From an uncultured Roseiflexaceae bacterium (lineage in GTDB: Bacteria > Chloroflexota > Chloroflexia > Chloroflexales > Roseiflexaceae): 64,000 nucleotides of DNA. Positions within the stretch are counted from its first letter, which is position 1. Each line of letters begins with the position of its first letter. The stretch lies in assembly GCA_937974195.1 (NCBI GenBank), contig CALJIC010000011.1, positions 1 to 64,000 on the forward strand, in the 5' to 3' direction. The position numbers were made by a program, and so were the translations under genes. The notes beneath the pieces were generated by a model. That model was not told the DNA's origin. It did not search any database and saw nothing but the letters and a program-made list of their open reading frames with translations. Positions 1 through 8,938 of this stretch are shown here, piece after piece.

Positions 1-41
1 AAGCCGTCGCGCCCCCTCGGTCCTTCCACGCCCGGCGTGAG

Positions 42-701
42 TTACAGCGGCGAGATGGCCAGGAGCTCCTCGTAGTCCCTGACGACCAGATCGGCCTGGG
101 TGTTGGCGCGCAGCTCATCGGCGGTGTGCGTGGTGGCCAGCGCCACACACTGCATGCCGGCCGCCTTCGCCGCCGCGACGCCCGAGTAGGCGTCCTCGAA
201 CACCAGGCACCGCTCCGGCGCCACGCCGAGGCGCCTGGCCGCCTCGAGGAAGATATCCGGCGCCGGCTTGCCGTGCGCCACCTCGTCGCCCAGCGTCAGC
301 GATGCGAACCGCCCCTCCAGCCCGAGCACCCGCAGCATCGGCTCGACATTGATCCGCGGCGCGGAGGTTGCCAGGCCATAGGGGATGCCGCGGGCGTCCA
401 ACCGATCGAGCACCTGCAGCAGCCCCGGCACCGGCACGATGCTGGCCATCAGCTCGTGGTAGATCCGCTCCTTCTCCTCGGCGTAGCGCTCGATCTCCTC
501 GTCGGTCAGCTCGCGCCCGAAGAGCACCGGCAGGATCTCACGGTTGCGCTTGCCGGACAGGCTCGCGGCGACCTCGGGCGGCGGATGCTTCAGGTTATAG
601 CGCGCGCCGAAGATCACGAACGCCTCGGTGTGGAGGCGCATGTTATCGGTGATCGTGCCGTCCATGTCGAAGATGGCGGCGTCGAAGGGATGTAGCGCCA
701 A
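42..701 (-). CDS. HAD-superfamily phosphatase, beta-phosphoglucomutase-like
   Basis: Soluble HAD hydrolase of subfamily IA, about 219 residues. The nucleophile motif DMDGT lies at residues 12-16, the motif II region LATSAP near 110, the conserved lysine in HGKPAPDIF near 146, and the acidic motif VFEDAYSGVAAAKAAG near 168. Known family members hydrolyse or isomerise sugar phosphates, so a phosphatase or phosphomutase acting on a small sugar phosphate is likely; the substrate cannot be read from sequence. I chose the TTG start at 699-701 because it sits seven bases after AGAGG; a TTG two codons upstream is too close to that site. It begins 21 bases beyond the smc stop codon on the same strand, so it is probably the second gene of a smc transcript. 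An annotation as a glucosyl-3-phosphoglycerate phosphatase would be tempting given the locus at 53 kb but nothing supports it. Confidence 0.85.
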   Translation of the reverse strand: MALHPFDAAIFDMDGTITDNMRLHTEAFVIFGARYNLKHPPPEVAASLSGKRNREILPVLFGRELTDEEIERYAEEKERIYHELMASIVPVPGLLQVLDRLDARGIPYGLATSAPRINVEPMLRVLGLEGRFASLTLGDEVAHGKPAPDIFLEAARRLGVAPERCLVFEDAYSGVAAAKAAGMQCVALATTHTADELRANTQADLVVRDYEELLAISPL

Positions 702-722
702 TCTCAAACCTCTTGTAGTGAA

Positions 723-3700
723 CTAACTCTCGATCTCTTCCAGCCGCAGCGAGAGCACTTTCGAGCCGCCGTCCTCGCCCATCGATATGCCGTAGATCGT
801 ATCGGCGATCTCGATCGTCCCGCGGTTGTGGGTGACGATCAGGAACTGCGTCTGCTCGGCGAGCTCGGCGAGCGCCTCGCGGAACCGCCCGACGTTGCTC
901 TCGTCGAGCGCGGCATCCACCTCGTCCAGCACGCAGAACGGCGACGGGTTGACCTTCAGGATGGCGAACAGCAGCGCGACGGCCGTCAGCGACCGCTCGC
1001 CGCCGGAGAGCAGCGCGAGGGTCTGCTGGCGCTTGCCGGGCGGCCGCGCGATGATCTCCACTCCCAGGCCGTCCATCCCCTTGGGCGCCACGTGCAGCCC
1101 GCCCGCGCCGTTCGAGCCGTTCGTCTCCACGCCGTTCGACGACTCGTCGCTGCGCTGCAGCACCAGCTGCGCCTGCCCGCCGCCGAACAGCTGGGCGAAG
1201 GTGCGCTCGAACTCGGCGGCCACGGCCCCGAAGGTGGTCTCGAAGCGCGCGCGCATGGCCGCGTCGAGCTCGCCGATCAGCGCGCCGAGCGACGCCGCCG
1301 CGCGCCGCAGGTCGTCGATCTGGCCGCTGAGGAACGCGTGGCGCTGGGCGGCCTCCTCGTACTCCTCGAGCGCCAGCGGGTTGACGACGCCCAGGCGGGC
1401 GATCTTGGCCTTCAGCTGCTGGATCTTGGCCTGGAGATCTTCTTCGTCCTCATCACCGGGCGCCGGCGGTTGGGGCGAATCTTCGCCGGCGGCCGGCGGA
1501 CCTTCGTCTGCTGCCGGCGACGCCTGACCCTCCGCGGCGATCGCCTCGATGTCGATGTCGTCGGCGGCGGCCCGCTCCCACAGCGCGTCGAGCCGGTCGC
1601 GGGCGCGCTGCAGCTCGAGCATCGCCCGGCCGTAGGCGCTCTCAGCCTCCAGCAGCTCGGCGCTCAGGGCGCTCTCGCGCTGCTCGGTGTCGGAGAGCGC
1701 GGCCTCGCGCGCCGCCAGGTCCTGCTCGGCCGGGTCGATCAGGGCGCGCAGCTCGTCGATCTGGGCCAGCAGCGAGCTGTGGGTCGCCTCCAGGTCCCGG
1801 TTACGCGCGTCGAGCGCCGCCCGCTCCCGCTGCAGCTCGTCGGCCCGCTGTCTCGCGGATGCGATCTGCTCCGCGAGCCGCGCCATGTTCTGGGCGGTCG
1901 CCTGGCGCAGCGCCCGCCCCGCGCGCACCTCGCTCTCCGCGGACGTCGCGGCGACGCGCGCGTCCTCGATGCGCGCGCGGGCCTCCTGGTCCTGCTCGGC
2001 CTGCGCCTGCTCCTCGGCGCGCAGCCGCTCGAGCTCAGCGCGCGCCTCCGCCCGGCGCGTCTCGAGCGCCGCCTGCTCGGCCGCGAGCGCCTGCCCCTGC
2101 GCCTCCAGCTCGGCCAGGTCGGCGGCGATCTGCTGGAAGCGCCCCTGCCGCAGCGCGAGGTCAGCCTCGGCGCGTGTGACGTCGCGCTGGGCGCTCTCCA
2201 GCTCGGCGCGGCGCGCCTCGGCCTCCTGCGCAGCCCGGCGGCGCGCGTGCTCGGCCTCCTGAAGGGCGCGCTCGGCGGCGGCAGCCGCCCGGTCGAGCTC
2301 GGCCCGCTCCGCAGCCGCCTGCTCGAACGCCTGCCGCAGCTCGGCGACCTGCTGCGGCAGCTCGCGCAGCTCACGCTCGCGCCGCAGCGTCCCGCTCTCC
2401 TTCACCTGCGCGCCGCCGGTCACCGCGCCGCCGGTGCTCACCTGCTCGCCGGACAGCGTGACGATCGTCCAGCCGCCCGATAGGCGCCGCAGCTCGCGGC
2501 GGGCGGCCGCAAGGTCGCGCACCACCAGCGTGCGCGAGAGCAGGTAGTCCGCCACAACCCGGTACCGCTCGTCCACCTCCACCAGGTCGGCGGCCACGCC
2601 GAGCACATCCCCCTGCTCGCCGGCATCTGTGCGCTGCGCCCGTCCTCGGTCGTCGGCCGGGGAGTGGCGCGCGCGGATCGTATCCAGCGGAAGAAACGTC
2701 GCGCGGCCGGCGCCGCTCCTCTTGAGCGCCTCGATCGCCCGCTCCGCGTCCTCCCAGCGCTCGACGACGATATGCTGCAGGCGCGAGCCGAGCGCAACCT
2801 CGATCGCCGTCTCGATCTGCGGCGGGACGCGCAGGATCGACGAGACCAGCGTGAAGCCAGCCCGGCGCTGCGACTCGGCCCACTGCATGGCGGCCTTCAC
2901 CCCGGCGAAGGTGCCCGCGTAGCTGCGCTGCAGCCGGGTGAGGCTCTCCAGGCGCGCCTCGGCATCGGCCAGCGCGCGGCGCTTCTGCGCGGCCTCCTCC
3001 TCGGCGCGGCTGCGCCGGCCGCGGGTCGCCTCGAGCTCCTGGCGGGCCTGCTCCACGGCGGCGGCGGCCTGCTGCGCGGCCTGTGTCGCGGCGGCGGCCC
3101 GCTGCTCGGCATCGGCCAGCGCCGCGCGCCGTGCGGCCAGCGCGCGCTCCAGCTCGGCCAGCGCCGCCTCCTGCTGCTGCTGGTCCTCGGCGAGCCGGGA
3201 GCGGCGCTGGGCCAGCTGCTCGGCCCGCCGCTGGCGCTCCTCCAGCGCCGCCGCGGCCTCCAGCTCAGCGCGCTGCGCGGCGTCGAGCGCCTGCCGCAGC
3301 TCGCGCCGCTGCGCCTCGCGGCCGGCGAGCTCCTCCTCGAGCGCGCGCTGCGCGGCGCGCAGCTCAGCCAGGCGCGCCTCGTCGGCGGCCAGGCGCGCGT
3401 CCGCCTCCGCCAGCTCCCGCTCGAGCTCCTCGCGCCGCAGGTCGAGCTCCCCGCGCGACCGCTCGAGCTCCTCTGCCTGGCGCAGCAGCGCCGCGTGGCG
3501 CTCGTTGCCGACCGCCAGGTCGCGCTGGGCAACCTCGGCGCGGGCGTGGAGCGCGCTGCTCTCGTTGTGCAGCGCGGCCAGCTCGGCCCGCCGGGCGCGC
3601 AGCTCGTCGCGGGCGCCGCGCAGCTCCTCGGCCAGGGCCGCGGCGGCGGAGCGCCGCGCCTGAAGCTCGGACTCGCGGAGCCGCTCGACCTGCTCGGCCT

Positions 3701-4418
3701 CGTGCAGCGCCCGGCGCGCGGAGCGCCAGAGCGCCGCGTAGTGGCGCTCCAGCAGCGCGCGCAGCTCGGCGCTCAGGTCGCGGTGGGTGCGGGCCAGCGC
3801 CGCCTGGCGCTTGAGCGAGCGCATGCGCGGCTCCAGCTCGGCCAGCAGATCGGCCACCCGCTCCACGTTGGCGTTCGTCTCACGCAGCCGGCGCTCGGCG
3901 TCGGCGCGGCGGCTCTCGTAGACGCTGATCTCCGCGGCGTCCTCGAAGAGGCGCCGGCGCTCAGTGGGGCTGAGGTTGAGCGCGCTGTCCACCAGGCCCT
4001 GGTTGATCACCGTGTACGAGCCGCCGAGCGGCCCGATCGCCTCGAGGATGTCGCGCAGGCGGACCTTGGTGCGGTTGATGAAGTACTCGTTCTCCCCGGC
4101 GCGGGTGGCGCGGCGGGTCAGCGTGACCTCGCCGTAGGGCAGGGGCAGCAGCCGGTCGCTGTTGTCGATCGTCAGCGAGACCTCGGCGAAGCCAGCGGGG
4201 GCGCGGCGCCCGCCGCCGGCGAAGAGCAGGTCCTCGGTGCGCTTCGAGCGCAGCGCGGAGAAGCTCTGCTCGCCGAGCACCCAGCGCACCGCGTCGACCA
4301 GGTTCGACTTGCCGCTGCCGTTCGCGCCGACGATCGCGGTCACGCCGGGGCGGAACTCGAAGACCGTGCGCGTGGAGAACGTCTTGAAACCCTGGATTTC
4401 GATACGCTTGAGATACAT
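723..4418 (-). CDS. smc: Chromosome segregation protein SMC
   Basis: ATPase core of the condensin complex that compacts and segregates chromosomes together with ScpA and ScpB; acts in the cytoplasm on DNA. At 1231 residues it is of usual length. The Walker A GANGSGKSN is at residues 32-40, followed by a Q-loop region, a long coiled coil, a hinge around 510-650 (including FAGVKAAMQWAE and TGGAVTGG), a second coiled coil, the ABC signature LSGGERSLTAVALLFA and Walker B FCVLDEVDAALDESN near the C terminus. Unusual details are a proline/acidic low-complexity stretch around residues 955-990 (PQPPAPGDEDEED) in the second coiled coil and an Asn/Gly-rich insert just before the signature motif. The reading frame is intact. 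It is read divergently from RNase Y. An extended -10 (TGCTATAAT, minus strand) lies 36 bases upstream of the ATG. Confidence 0.97.
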   Translation of the reverse strand: MYLKRIEIQGFKTFSTRTVFEFRPGVTAIVGANGSGKSNLVDAVRWVLGEQSFSALRSKRTEDLLFAGGGRRAPAGFAEVSLTIDNSDRLLPLPYGEVTLTRRATRAGENEYFINRTKVRLRDILEAIGPLGGSYTVINQGLVDSALNLSPTERRRLFEDAAEISVYESRRADAERRLRETNANVERVADLLAELEPRMRSLKRQAALARTHRDLSAELRALLERHYAALWRSARRALHEAEQVERLRESELQARRSAAAALAEELRGARDELRARRAELAALHNESSALHARAEVAQRDLAVGNERHAALLRQAEELERSRGELDLRREELERELAEADARLAADEARLAELRAAQRALEEELAGREAQRRELRQALDAAQRAELEAAAALEERQRRAEQLAQRRSRLAEDQQQQEAALAELERALAARRAALADAEQRAAAATQAAQQAAAAVEQARQELEATRGRRSRAEEEAAQKRRALADAEARLESLTRLQRSYAGTFAGVKAAMQWAESQRRAGFTLVSSILRVPPQIETAIEVALGSRLQHIVVERWEDAERAIEALKRSGAGRATFLPLDTIRARHSPADDRGRAQRTDAGEQGDVLGVAADLVEVDERYRVVADYLLSRTLVVRDLAAARRELRRLSGGWTIVTLSGEQVSTGGAVTGGAQVKESGTLRRERELRELPQQVAELRQAFEQAAAERAELDRAAAAAERALQEAEHARRRAAQEAEARRAELESAQRDVTRAEADLALRQGRFQQIAADLAELEAQGQALAAEQAALETRRAEARAELERLRAEEQAQAEQDQEARARIEDARVAATSAESEVRAGRALRQATAQNMARLAEQIASARQRADELQRERAALDARNRDLEATHSSLLAQIDELRALIDPAEQDLAAREAALSDTEQRESALSAELLEAESAYGRAMLELQRARDRLDALWERAAADDIDIEAIAAEGQASPAADEGPPAAGEDSPQPPAPGDEDEEDLQAKIQQLKAKIARLGVVNPLALEEYEEAAQRHAFLSGQIDDLRRAAASLGALIGELDAAMRARFETTFGAVAAEFERTFAQLFGGGQAQLVLQRSDESSNGVETNGSNGAGGLHVAPKGMDGLGVEIIARPPGKRQQTLALLSGGERSLTAVALLFAILKVNPSPFCVLDEVDAALDESNVGRFREALAELAEQTQFLIVTHNRGTIEIADTIYGISMGEDGGSKVLSLRLEEIES

Positions 4419-4453
4419 GTGCTCGGTGATGCCCCGCTCGACAACAATTGTGC

Positions 4454-4462
4454 ATTATAGCA
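4454..4462 (-). promoter_or_regulatory. Extended -10 promoter of smc
   Basis: Read on the minus strand the sequence is TGCTATAAT, a perfect -10 hexamer with the TGn extension. Predicted start of transcription near 4447 gives a leader of about 29 bases before the smc ATG. No good -35 hexamer is seen at 17 bases, as expected for extended -10 promoters. Confidence 0.7.
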
Positions 4463-4724
4463 CAGGCGATCTGCGCGCCGCGGCCAGCGTTGTGAAGCGG
4501 GCGCCGCCTGCGTCAGGCCCTTCTCCAGTACGGCTGCGCTGCTGCCGTTGTGGCGCTGTTGACAGGGCCGTACAATGTGAAGAACACACAGATGTTGACA
4601 TGTGCCGCCGATCGTATCATTATTAGCCGGTCGAGTGCGGTAAGATTCTTAGCGAGGCCGCCGGTCGGGCCGTTGTATCCGACATGGGAACGCTGCAATT
4701 TGAGAAGATTGCATTTTGTTCATC

Positions 4725-4754
4725 TTGACAGAAGATGCTCGGAGCGAGTATTAT
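4725..4754 (+). promoter_or_regulatory. Strong sigma-70-type promoter of rny
   Basis: TTGACA at 4725-4730 and TATTAT at 4749-4754 with an 18-base spacer. Predicted transcription start near 4761, leaving a leader of about 110 bases before the GTG of rny. A second candidate (TTGACA 4595-4600, 17 bases, CATTAT 4618-4623) lies upstream in the same 452-base divergent gap; no other gene or conserved RNA was recognised there. Confidence 0.75.
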
Positions 4755-4870
4755 TACCACTACCCTGGATCAAGTGCAAAGTGATCGAGAGCTTCTAGCG
4801 GCGCTGCGTTGCGTCCCGCTCGCCGATCGCTGTTTGTTGCACCTTAACAAGTGCATAGTGGGAGGACGTC

Positions 4871-6403
4871 GTGCAAGGGCTTGAATGGGCCGTGCTGGCG
4901 CTGGTGGTAGGTCTTGCCGCCGGGGCGGGTATCGGCATCGTCATCTATAGGAACAGTATGCAGAGCCGTATCCGGCAGGCCGAGGCCGAGGCCCGGCTGC
5001 AGCTGGAGGCGGCTCGTTCGGAACAGAAGGACCTGATCCTCCGCGCCACGGACGAGGCGCTGCGGCTGCGCAACGAGGCCGAGGCCCAGATCCGCGAGGC
5101 GCGCGCGGCGCTCGTCAAGCAGGAGGAGCGCCTGCAGCGCAAGGAGGAGAACCTCGATCGCAAGCTAGAGGGGCTCGAGCGGCGCGAGCGGCAGATCCAG
5201 AGCCGCGAGCGGCAGATCGAGCAGCTGCAGCGCGAGGCTGAGCAGCTCCGCAACGAGCAGCGGCAGGAGCTGGAGCGCATCTCCGCGCTCAGCCAGGAGG
5301 AGGCGCGCAATATCATTCTGCAGCGCGTCGAGCAGGAGACGCGCGAGGAGAGCGCGCGGCGAATCCGGGAGATCGAGCGCCAGGTCCGTGAGGAGTCGGA
5401 TAAGATAGCGCGTAAGATCGTCAGCATGGCGATCCAGCGCTGCGCGTCCGACTACGTCGCCGAGGTGACGGTCTCGACGGTGGCCCTGCCGAGCGAGGAG
5501 CTCAAGGGGCGCATCATCGGGCGCGAAGGACGCAACATCCGCGCCTTCGAGCAGTTCACCGGCGTGGACATCATCGTCGACGACACGCCTGAGGCGGTCA
5601 CCCTCTCCTGCCACGACCCTGTCCGTCGTGAGGTCGCGCGGCTAGCGCTGATCAAACTGCTGAAGGACGGCCGCATCCACCCGACGCGCATCGAGGAGGT
5701 GGTGCTCAAGACTCAGCAGGAGGTCGAGCAGATCATGCGCGAGGAGGGGGAGCGGGTGGCCTATGAGGCGAACGTGCAAGGGCTGCACCCCGACCTGATC
5801 AAGCTGCTCGGTCGCCTGAAATATCGCACCAGCTACGGGCAGAACGTACTGCAGCACTCGCTGGAGTGCGCGCTGCTGGCGGCACACATGGCCGCCGAGC
5901 TGGGCGCCAACATCAACGTGGCCAAGACTGCCGCGCTTCTGCACGATATCGGCAAGGCCGTTGACCACGAGGTGCAGGGGCCGCACGCGCTCATCGGAGC
6001 AGATATTGCACGCAGGCTCGGTCGCTCGCCGGCGATTGTCCACGCGATCGCTGCGCACCACAACGACGAAGAGCCGCAGTCAGTCGAGGCATTCCTGGTA
6101 CAGGCCGTGGACGCGATCTCTGGCGGGCGCCCCGGCGCGCGTCGCGAAACGCTCGACCTGTACATCAAGCGCCTGGAGGCGCTCGAGACGGTTGCCACAT
6201 CGTTTAGCGGCGTCCAGCGCGCCTTCGCCGTCCAAGCGGGGCGCGAGGTGCGCGTGATGGTTCAGCCGGACGCGATCGATGATCTTGGCAGCATACACCT
6301 TGCGCGTGACGTCGCCAAGAAGATCGAGGAGAGCCTGCAGTATCCCGGTCAGATCAAGGTGACGGTTATCCGCGAGACTCGCGCGGTGGATTACGCTCGT
6401 TAA
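4871..6403 (+). CDS. rny: Ribonuclease Y
   Basis: Membrane-anchored endoribonuclease that starts mRNA decay in many bacteria lacking RNase E. 510 residues, the family's usual size. An N-terminal transmembrane helix (residues 4-24) is followed by a charged coiled coil (about 30-190), a KH RNA-binding domain with GRIIGREGRNIRAFE near 212, and an HD phosphohydrolase domain in which the metal-binding pair LLHDIGK is near 357 and further ligands fall in IAAHHNDEEP near 395. The GTG start at 4871 follows GGGAGGACGTC, and translation gives the expected membrane anchor from the first residues. SpoVS follows 115 bases later on the same strand, an arrangement also seen in Bacillus where rny and spoVS are close. 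RNase J, the partner exonuclease, is at 29.5 kb. Confidence 0.97.
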   Translation: MQGLEWAVLALVVGLAAGAGIGIVIYRNSMQSRIRQAEAEARLQLEAARSEQKDLILRATDEALRLRNEAEAQIREARAALVKQEERLQRKEENLDRKLEGLERRERQIQSRERQIEQLQREAEQLRNEQRQELERISALSQEEARNIILQRVEQETREESARRIREIERQVREESDKIARKIVSMAIQRCASDYVAEVTVSTVALPSEELKGRIIGREGRNIRAFEQFTGVDIIVDDTPEAVTLSCHDPVRREVARLALIKLLKDGRIHPTRIEEVVLKTQQEVEQIMREEGERVAYEANVQGLHPDLIKLLGRLKYRTSYGQNVLQHSLECALLAAHMAAELGANINVAKTAALLHDIGKAVDHEVQGPHALIGADIARRLGRSPAIVHAIAAHHNDEEPQSVEAFLVQAVDAISGGRPGARRETLDLYIKRLEALETVATSFSGVQRAFAVQAGREVRVMVQPDAIDDLGSIHLARDVAKKIEESLQYPGQIKVTVIRETRAVDYAR

Positions 6404-6518
6404 CAGCAGCTCCAGGCCTAAGCCAAGGATTCCGACTATGGACGCGGACAAGGACGCCACGGCGACAAACGTCCCGCCAGCATCCCGATCAACTCCCATC
6501 ACATCCGAGGAGGAACGA

Positions 6519-6857
6519 ATGACGAACCTGTCGCATCCAACCCCTGTCGCCCGCGCCGTCGGTGCGAGCGGTCCCAATACGCTGGAGCGTCATAGCGCCG
6601 AGGTGTTGAAGGTCTCCACCCGGTCGCGCCCGAGCGCGGTGGCCGGTGCCATCGCCGGTGTGATCCGCGACAGCGGTATGGCCGAGGTTCAGTCGATCGG
6701 CGCTGGCGCGACGAATCAGGCGATCAAGGCGGTCGCCATCGCTCGCAGCTATCTCGTCGAAGAGGGGATCGATATCGTCTGCACGCCCTCGTTCATCGAT
6801 GTGGCGATCGACGAAGAGGAGCGGACTGCGATCCGCCTGCTCGTCGAGCGCCGCTAG
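6519..6857 (+). CDS. spoVS: Stage V sporulation protein S family (SpoVS)
   Basis: Small Alba-like fold protein of about 112 residues. The conserved core runs from EVLKVSTRSRPSAVAGAIAG (residue 26) to the C terminus, with VQSIGAGATNQAIKAVAIAR near 55, all diagnostic of the SpoVS family. In Bacillus the protein influences sporulation and cell division; the family is spread through non-sporulating phyla and is thought to bind nucleic acid, so a role in sporulation here should not be assumed. The start at 6519 is set by the strong GAGGAGGAACGA site; an in-frame ATG at 6438 has no such site. The roughly 25-residue N-terminal extension is poorly conserved-looking. It lies downstream of rny and is followed by a clear hairpin terminator. 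Confidence 0.93.
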   Translation: MTNLSHPTPVARAVGASGPNTLERHSAEVLKVSTRSRPSAVAGAIAGVIRDSGMAEVQSIGAGATNQAIKAVAIARSYLVEEGIDIVCTPSFIDVAIDEEERTAIRLLVERR

Positions 6858-6883
6858 ACACACTCCTCCCCTCCCACAACGCC

Positions 6884-6917
6884 AAAGGGCGGTGGGCCGC
6901 AAGGCCCGCCGCCCTTT
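6884..6917. terminator. Hairpin terminator after spoVS
   Basis: A 15-base-pair stem with one G-T pair (AAAGGGCGGTGGGCC and its partner) closed by a GCAA tetraloop. It stands between spoVS (plus) and the convergent small membrane gene (minus), and being symmetrical with A and T ends it can serve both. Confidence 0.8.
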
Positions 6918-6940
6918 CGTGTTCGCGCTGCATCTGCGCC

Positions 6941-7204
6941 TCAGCGCGAGCGCCGCTGCGAGACGAGGATCGAGAGCGTCATGCCGATCGTCATGGCCCC
7001 CGCGATGCCGATGGCGCCGCTCATATCGAGCGCGCCCTGCACCACCGGCGCGCCCAGCGCCAGCACCGCCCACGGGATCCACGAGGGGATCAGGAGCAGC
7101 TGCTTCCACAGGGTGCTCAGCTGCGACCCGCCGATCGCGATGAGCGTGCCGAACCAACCGATCAGTGCGAAGAAGATTGCGATGACGACGGCATCCGGGA
7201 GCAT
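6941..7204 (-). CDS. Small integral membrane protein, function unknown
   Basis: 87-residue hydrophobic protein with three likely membrane helices (about residues 4-24, 35-55 and 58-80), ending in a basic tail RRSR. I recognise no family. The ATG at 7202-7204 is preceded by GGAGG nine bases upstream, which argues that it is really translated. A possible -10 (TAGAAT, minus strand, 7241-7246) lies upstream. It is divergent from the T-box controlled operon. Confidence 0.6.
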   Translation of the reverse strand: MLPDAVVIAIFFALIGWFGTLIAIGGSQLSTLWKQLLLIPSWIPWAVLALGAPVVQGALDMSGAIGIAGAMTIGMTLSILVSQRRSR

Positions 7205-7323
7205 GATCTCGACACCTCCGTAATTGTGATTTCCTGCGCTATTCTACCAACCCGCCTCCGCACACGCACCCCCGCGCGACGCTACTTTGGTCCTTGATTT
7301 TGTGTGGTACTTCTCCAGGCGGA

Positions 7324-7352
7324 TTGACGGAGATGCGGCCGCTGACTACAAT
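7324..7352 (+). promoter_or_regulatory. Promoter of the T-box/EEP/valS operon
   Basis: TTGACG at 7324-7329 and TACAAT at 7347-7352 with a 17-base spacer. Predicted transcription start near 7359, immediately before the first arm of T-box stem I, so promoter and riboswitch fit together. Confidence 0.85.
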
Positions 7353-7358
7353 ACCGGC

Positions 7359-7732
7359 AGGCCAGACGCCGGGAGGGAGTAGACGCGCACGCGCTTGCCA
7401 GAGAAGAGGAGCCACCGGCTGAGAGCTCCTCAAGCAGCACGCGTCGAACGTGGCCCGGCCAGGGCCAGCAGGCGAAACGATCTGCCGGCACGCCTGTGGA
7501 ACGCGCCACTTCGCAGTTCCGCGGCGTATCGAGGTCGCGCGTAACCTGCTGCGGGTGCGCCCGTTACCGCGCGCAAGAGGGGTTGAGGATCCAGGGGTGA
7601 AGACCGAGGACCGGGCGACGATCGCCGCCCGATCTCCAGTCTCCATTCTCCGAATCTCCAACCTGAATGTGGGTGGTACCACGGAGGGAGCTCCCTTCGT
7701 CCCTGGCAGGACGGAGGGTTTCTTTTTTTGCT
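7359..7732 (+). promoter_or_regulatory. T-box riboswitch, valine (GUG specifier), transcriptional type
   Basis: Leader that pairs with uncharged tRNA and prevents termination. Stem I: lower helix GCCGGG (7368-7373) with CCCGGC (7454-7459); internal specifier loop with AGGGAGTA (7374-7381, containing the conserved AGTA) facing GAACGTGG (7446-7453), in which GTG (7450-7452) is the specifier codon for valine; upper helix GACGCG/CGCGTC (7382-7387/7440-7445) and a distal helix GAGGAGC/GCTCCTC. The T-box sequence with GGGTGGTACCACGG is at 7666-7684; its TGGT bulge would pair with an A73 discriminator, as in tRNA-Val. ACGGAGGGAG (7681-7690) can pair with 7691-7700 and so competes with the terminator stem. 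The specifier agrees with valS lying downstream. Confidence 0.9.
7693..7729 (+). terminator. T-box intrinsic terminator
   Basis: CCCTTCGTCC (7693-7702) pairs with GGACGGAGGG (7709-7718), one G-T pair, six-base loop, followed by a T-rich run TTTCTTTTTTT (7719-7729). It ends three bases before the ATG of the next gene; its 3' arm also contains the only Shine-Dalgarno-like sequence for that gene. Confidence 0.9.
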
Positions 7733-8767
7733 ATGACGCTCAGAGGCTCGCTGCGGGCGGCCGCACGCGCCATTCGCGCGCTGCTGATCGCCGCCTCGTC
7801 GCTGTACGGGCTCGCGATCGTGCTGCTGGCGCTGCTGTGGACGGCAGGCGCCGACGCGTGGTGGGTGAGCCTGACGAATATCTTCGCCGCGCTCCTGTTT
7901 GCGCCGCTGATCGTGCTGGTGCCGGCCGCGCTGCTGGTGCCCTCGCGGTGGCTGCGGGGCGCGGTGGTAGCGCCGCTGGCGATCTTCTTCGCCTCGTTCG
8001 GCCCGCAGCTGCTGCCGCCGCTCCCGGCCACGTCCGAGGGCACCCCGCTGCGGGTGGTGACGTTCAACCTCCAGGTCACGAACCGCCGCGTGGACGAGGT
8101 CATTGCCGCGATCGCCGACCAGAATGCCGACGTGGTGGTGCTGCAGGAGCTCTCGCCGCAGGTCGCCGCCGCAGCCGAGAAGCAGCTGAGCGACATCTAC
8201 CCGTACCAGGTCCTGTCGGTGTACGAGTGGCCGTCCGAGATGGGGCTGCTGAGCCGCTACCCGCTGCGCGAGGCGCCCGCCCAGCTCGGAGTGCAGCGCC
8301 AGCGGGTGACGCTCGACATCGACGGCCGCGAGGTGACGCTGCTGAACATCCACCTGCCCTCGCCGGACTACGACGTCTCGCCGCTGCCCTTCGCGCGCCG
8401 CGTGTCGGTCCCCGCCGGCTACGACGATTTCTGGCGGGAGCAGGAGGCGCGGCTGCTGCTGCGCGAGATCGACACGATCGACGGCCCGCTGATCGCCGCC
8501 GGCGACTTCAACACCGGCGACCGCGAGCCGCTGTACCAGGCGTTCGCCGCGCGCCTCCGGGATGTGTACCGCGAGACGGCCTGGGGCTTCGGGTTCACGT
8601 TTCCGAGCAAGGGGGCGTACTTCGGGGTGCCCCTGCCGCTCCCCGTAGTGCGCATCGACTACGTGTGGACACGCGGCGTGACCCCGGTGGCGGCGCAGGT
8701 GAAGTGCGGGGTAGGCGGCTCGGACCACTGTATGCTGATCGCGGATCTGCGCGTGAGCGCTCGGTAG
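7733..8767 (+). CDS. Membrane-anchored endonuclease/exonuclease/phosphatase (EEP) family protein
   Basis: About 344 residues. Three hydrophobic helices occupy residues 15-38, 45-68 and 72-92; the EEP catalytic domain follows from about 105. Catalytic signatures are visible in order: TFNLQ (Asn), VVVLQELSP (metal-binding Glu near 140), LLNIHLPSPDY, AAGDFNTGDREPL (Asp/Asn pair near 255) and GGSDHCMLIADL at the end. The fold hydrolyses phosphodiesters or phosphomonoesters; this membrane-linked form is usually annotated as a hypothetical endonuclease and the true substrate is unknown. I start it at 7733, because the longer frame from 7667 begins inside the T-box. It is the first gene after the valine T-box, with valS 171 bases downstream, so it should be induced by valine limitation along with valS. 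Confidence 0.85.
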   Translation: MTLRGSLRAAARAIRALLIAASSLYGLAIVLLALLWTAGADAWWVSLTNIFAALLFAPLIVLVPAALLVPSRWLRGAVVAPLAIFFASFGPQLLPPLPATSEGTPLRVVTFNLQVTNRRVDEVIAAIADQNADVVVLQELSPQVAAAAEKQLSDIYPYQVLSVYEWPSEMGLLSRYPLREAPAQLGVQRQRVTLDIDGREVTLLNIHLPSPDYDVSPLPFARRVSVPAGYDDFWREQEARLLLREIDTIDGPLIAAGDFNTGDREPLYQAFAARLRDVYRETAWGFGFTFPSKGAYFGVPLPLPVVRIDYVWTRGVTPVAAQVKCGVGGSDHCMLIADLRVSAR

Positions 8768-8938
8768 AGGAGAGCTGCGACGGGCCGGCTGGCCCGGCAT
8801 CTCGGAAAGGGGGTGGTCGCCGTGGTAGGCGATGGCGTAGGAACTGTACGTATGCGAGAGAGACAGAGCGGGTAGCGGCCGGGGCGACGCTGCGCCTCCG
8901 GCCCACTCCGCGAGCAGCTGATCTGGAGGTATGCAGCT

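Noticed and set aside
42..701. HAD protein as glucosyl-3-phosphoglycerate phosphatase completing the 50-55 kb pathway
   Set aside because: It is a beta-phosphoglucomutase-like IA enzyme far from that locus; known GpgP enzymes are mostly of other types and no residue supports it.
4559..4576. TTGACA followed by TACAAT
   Set aside because: Spacer is only six bases, too short for a sigma-70 promoter.
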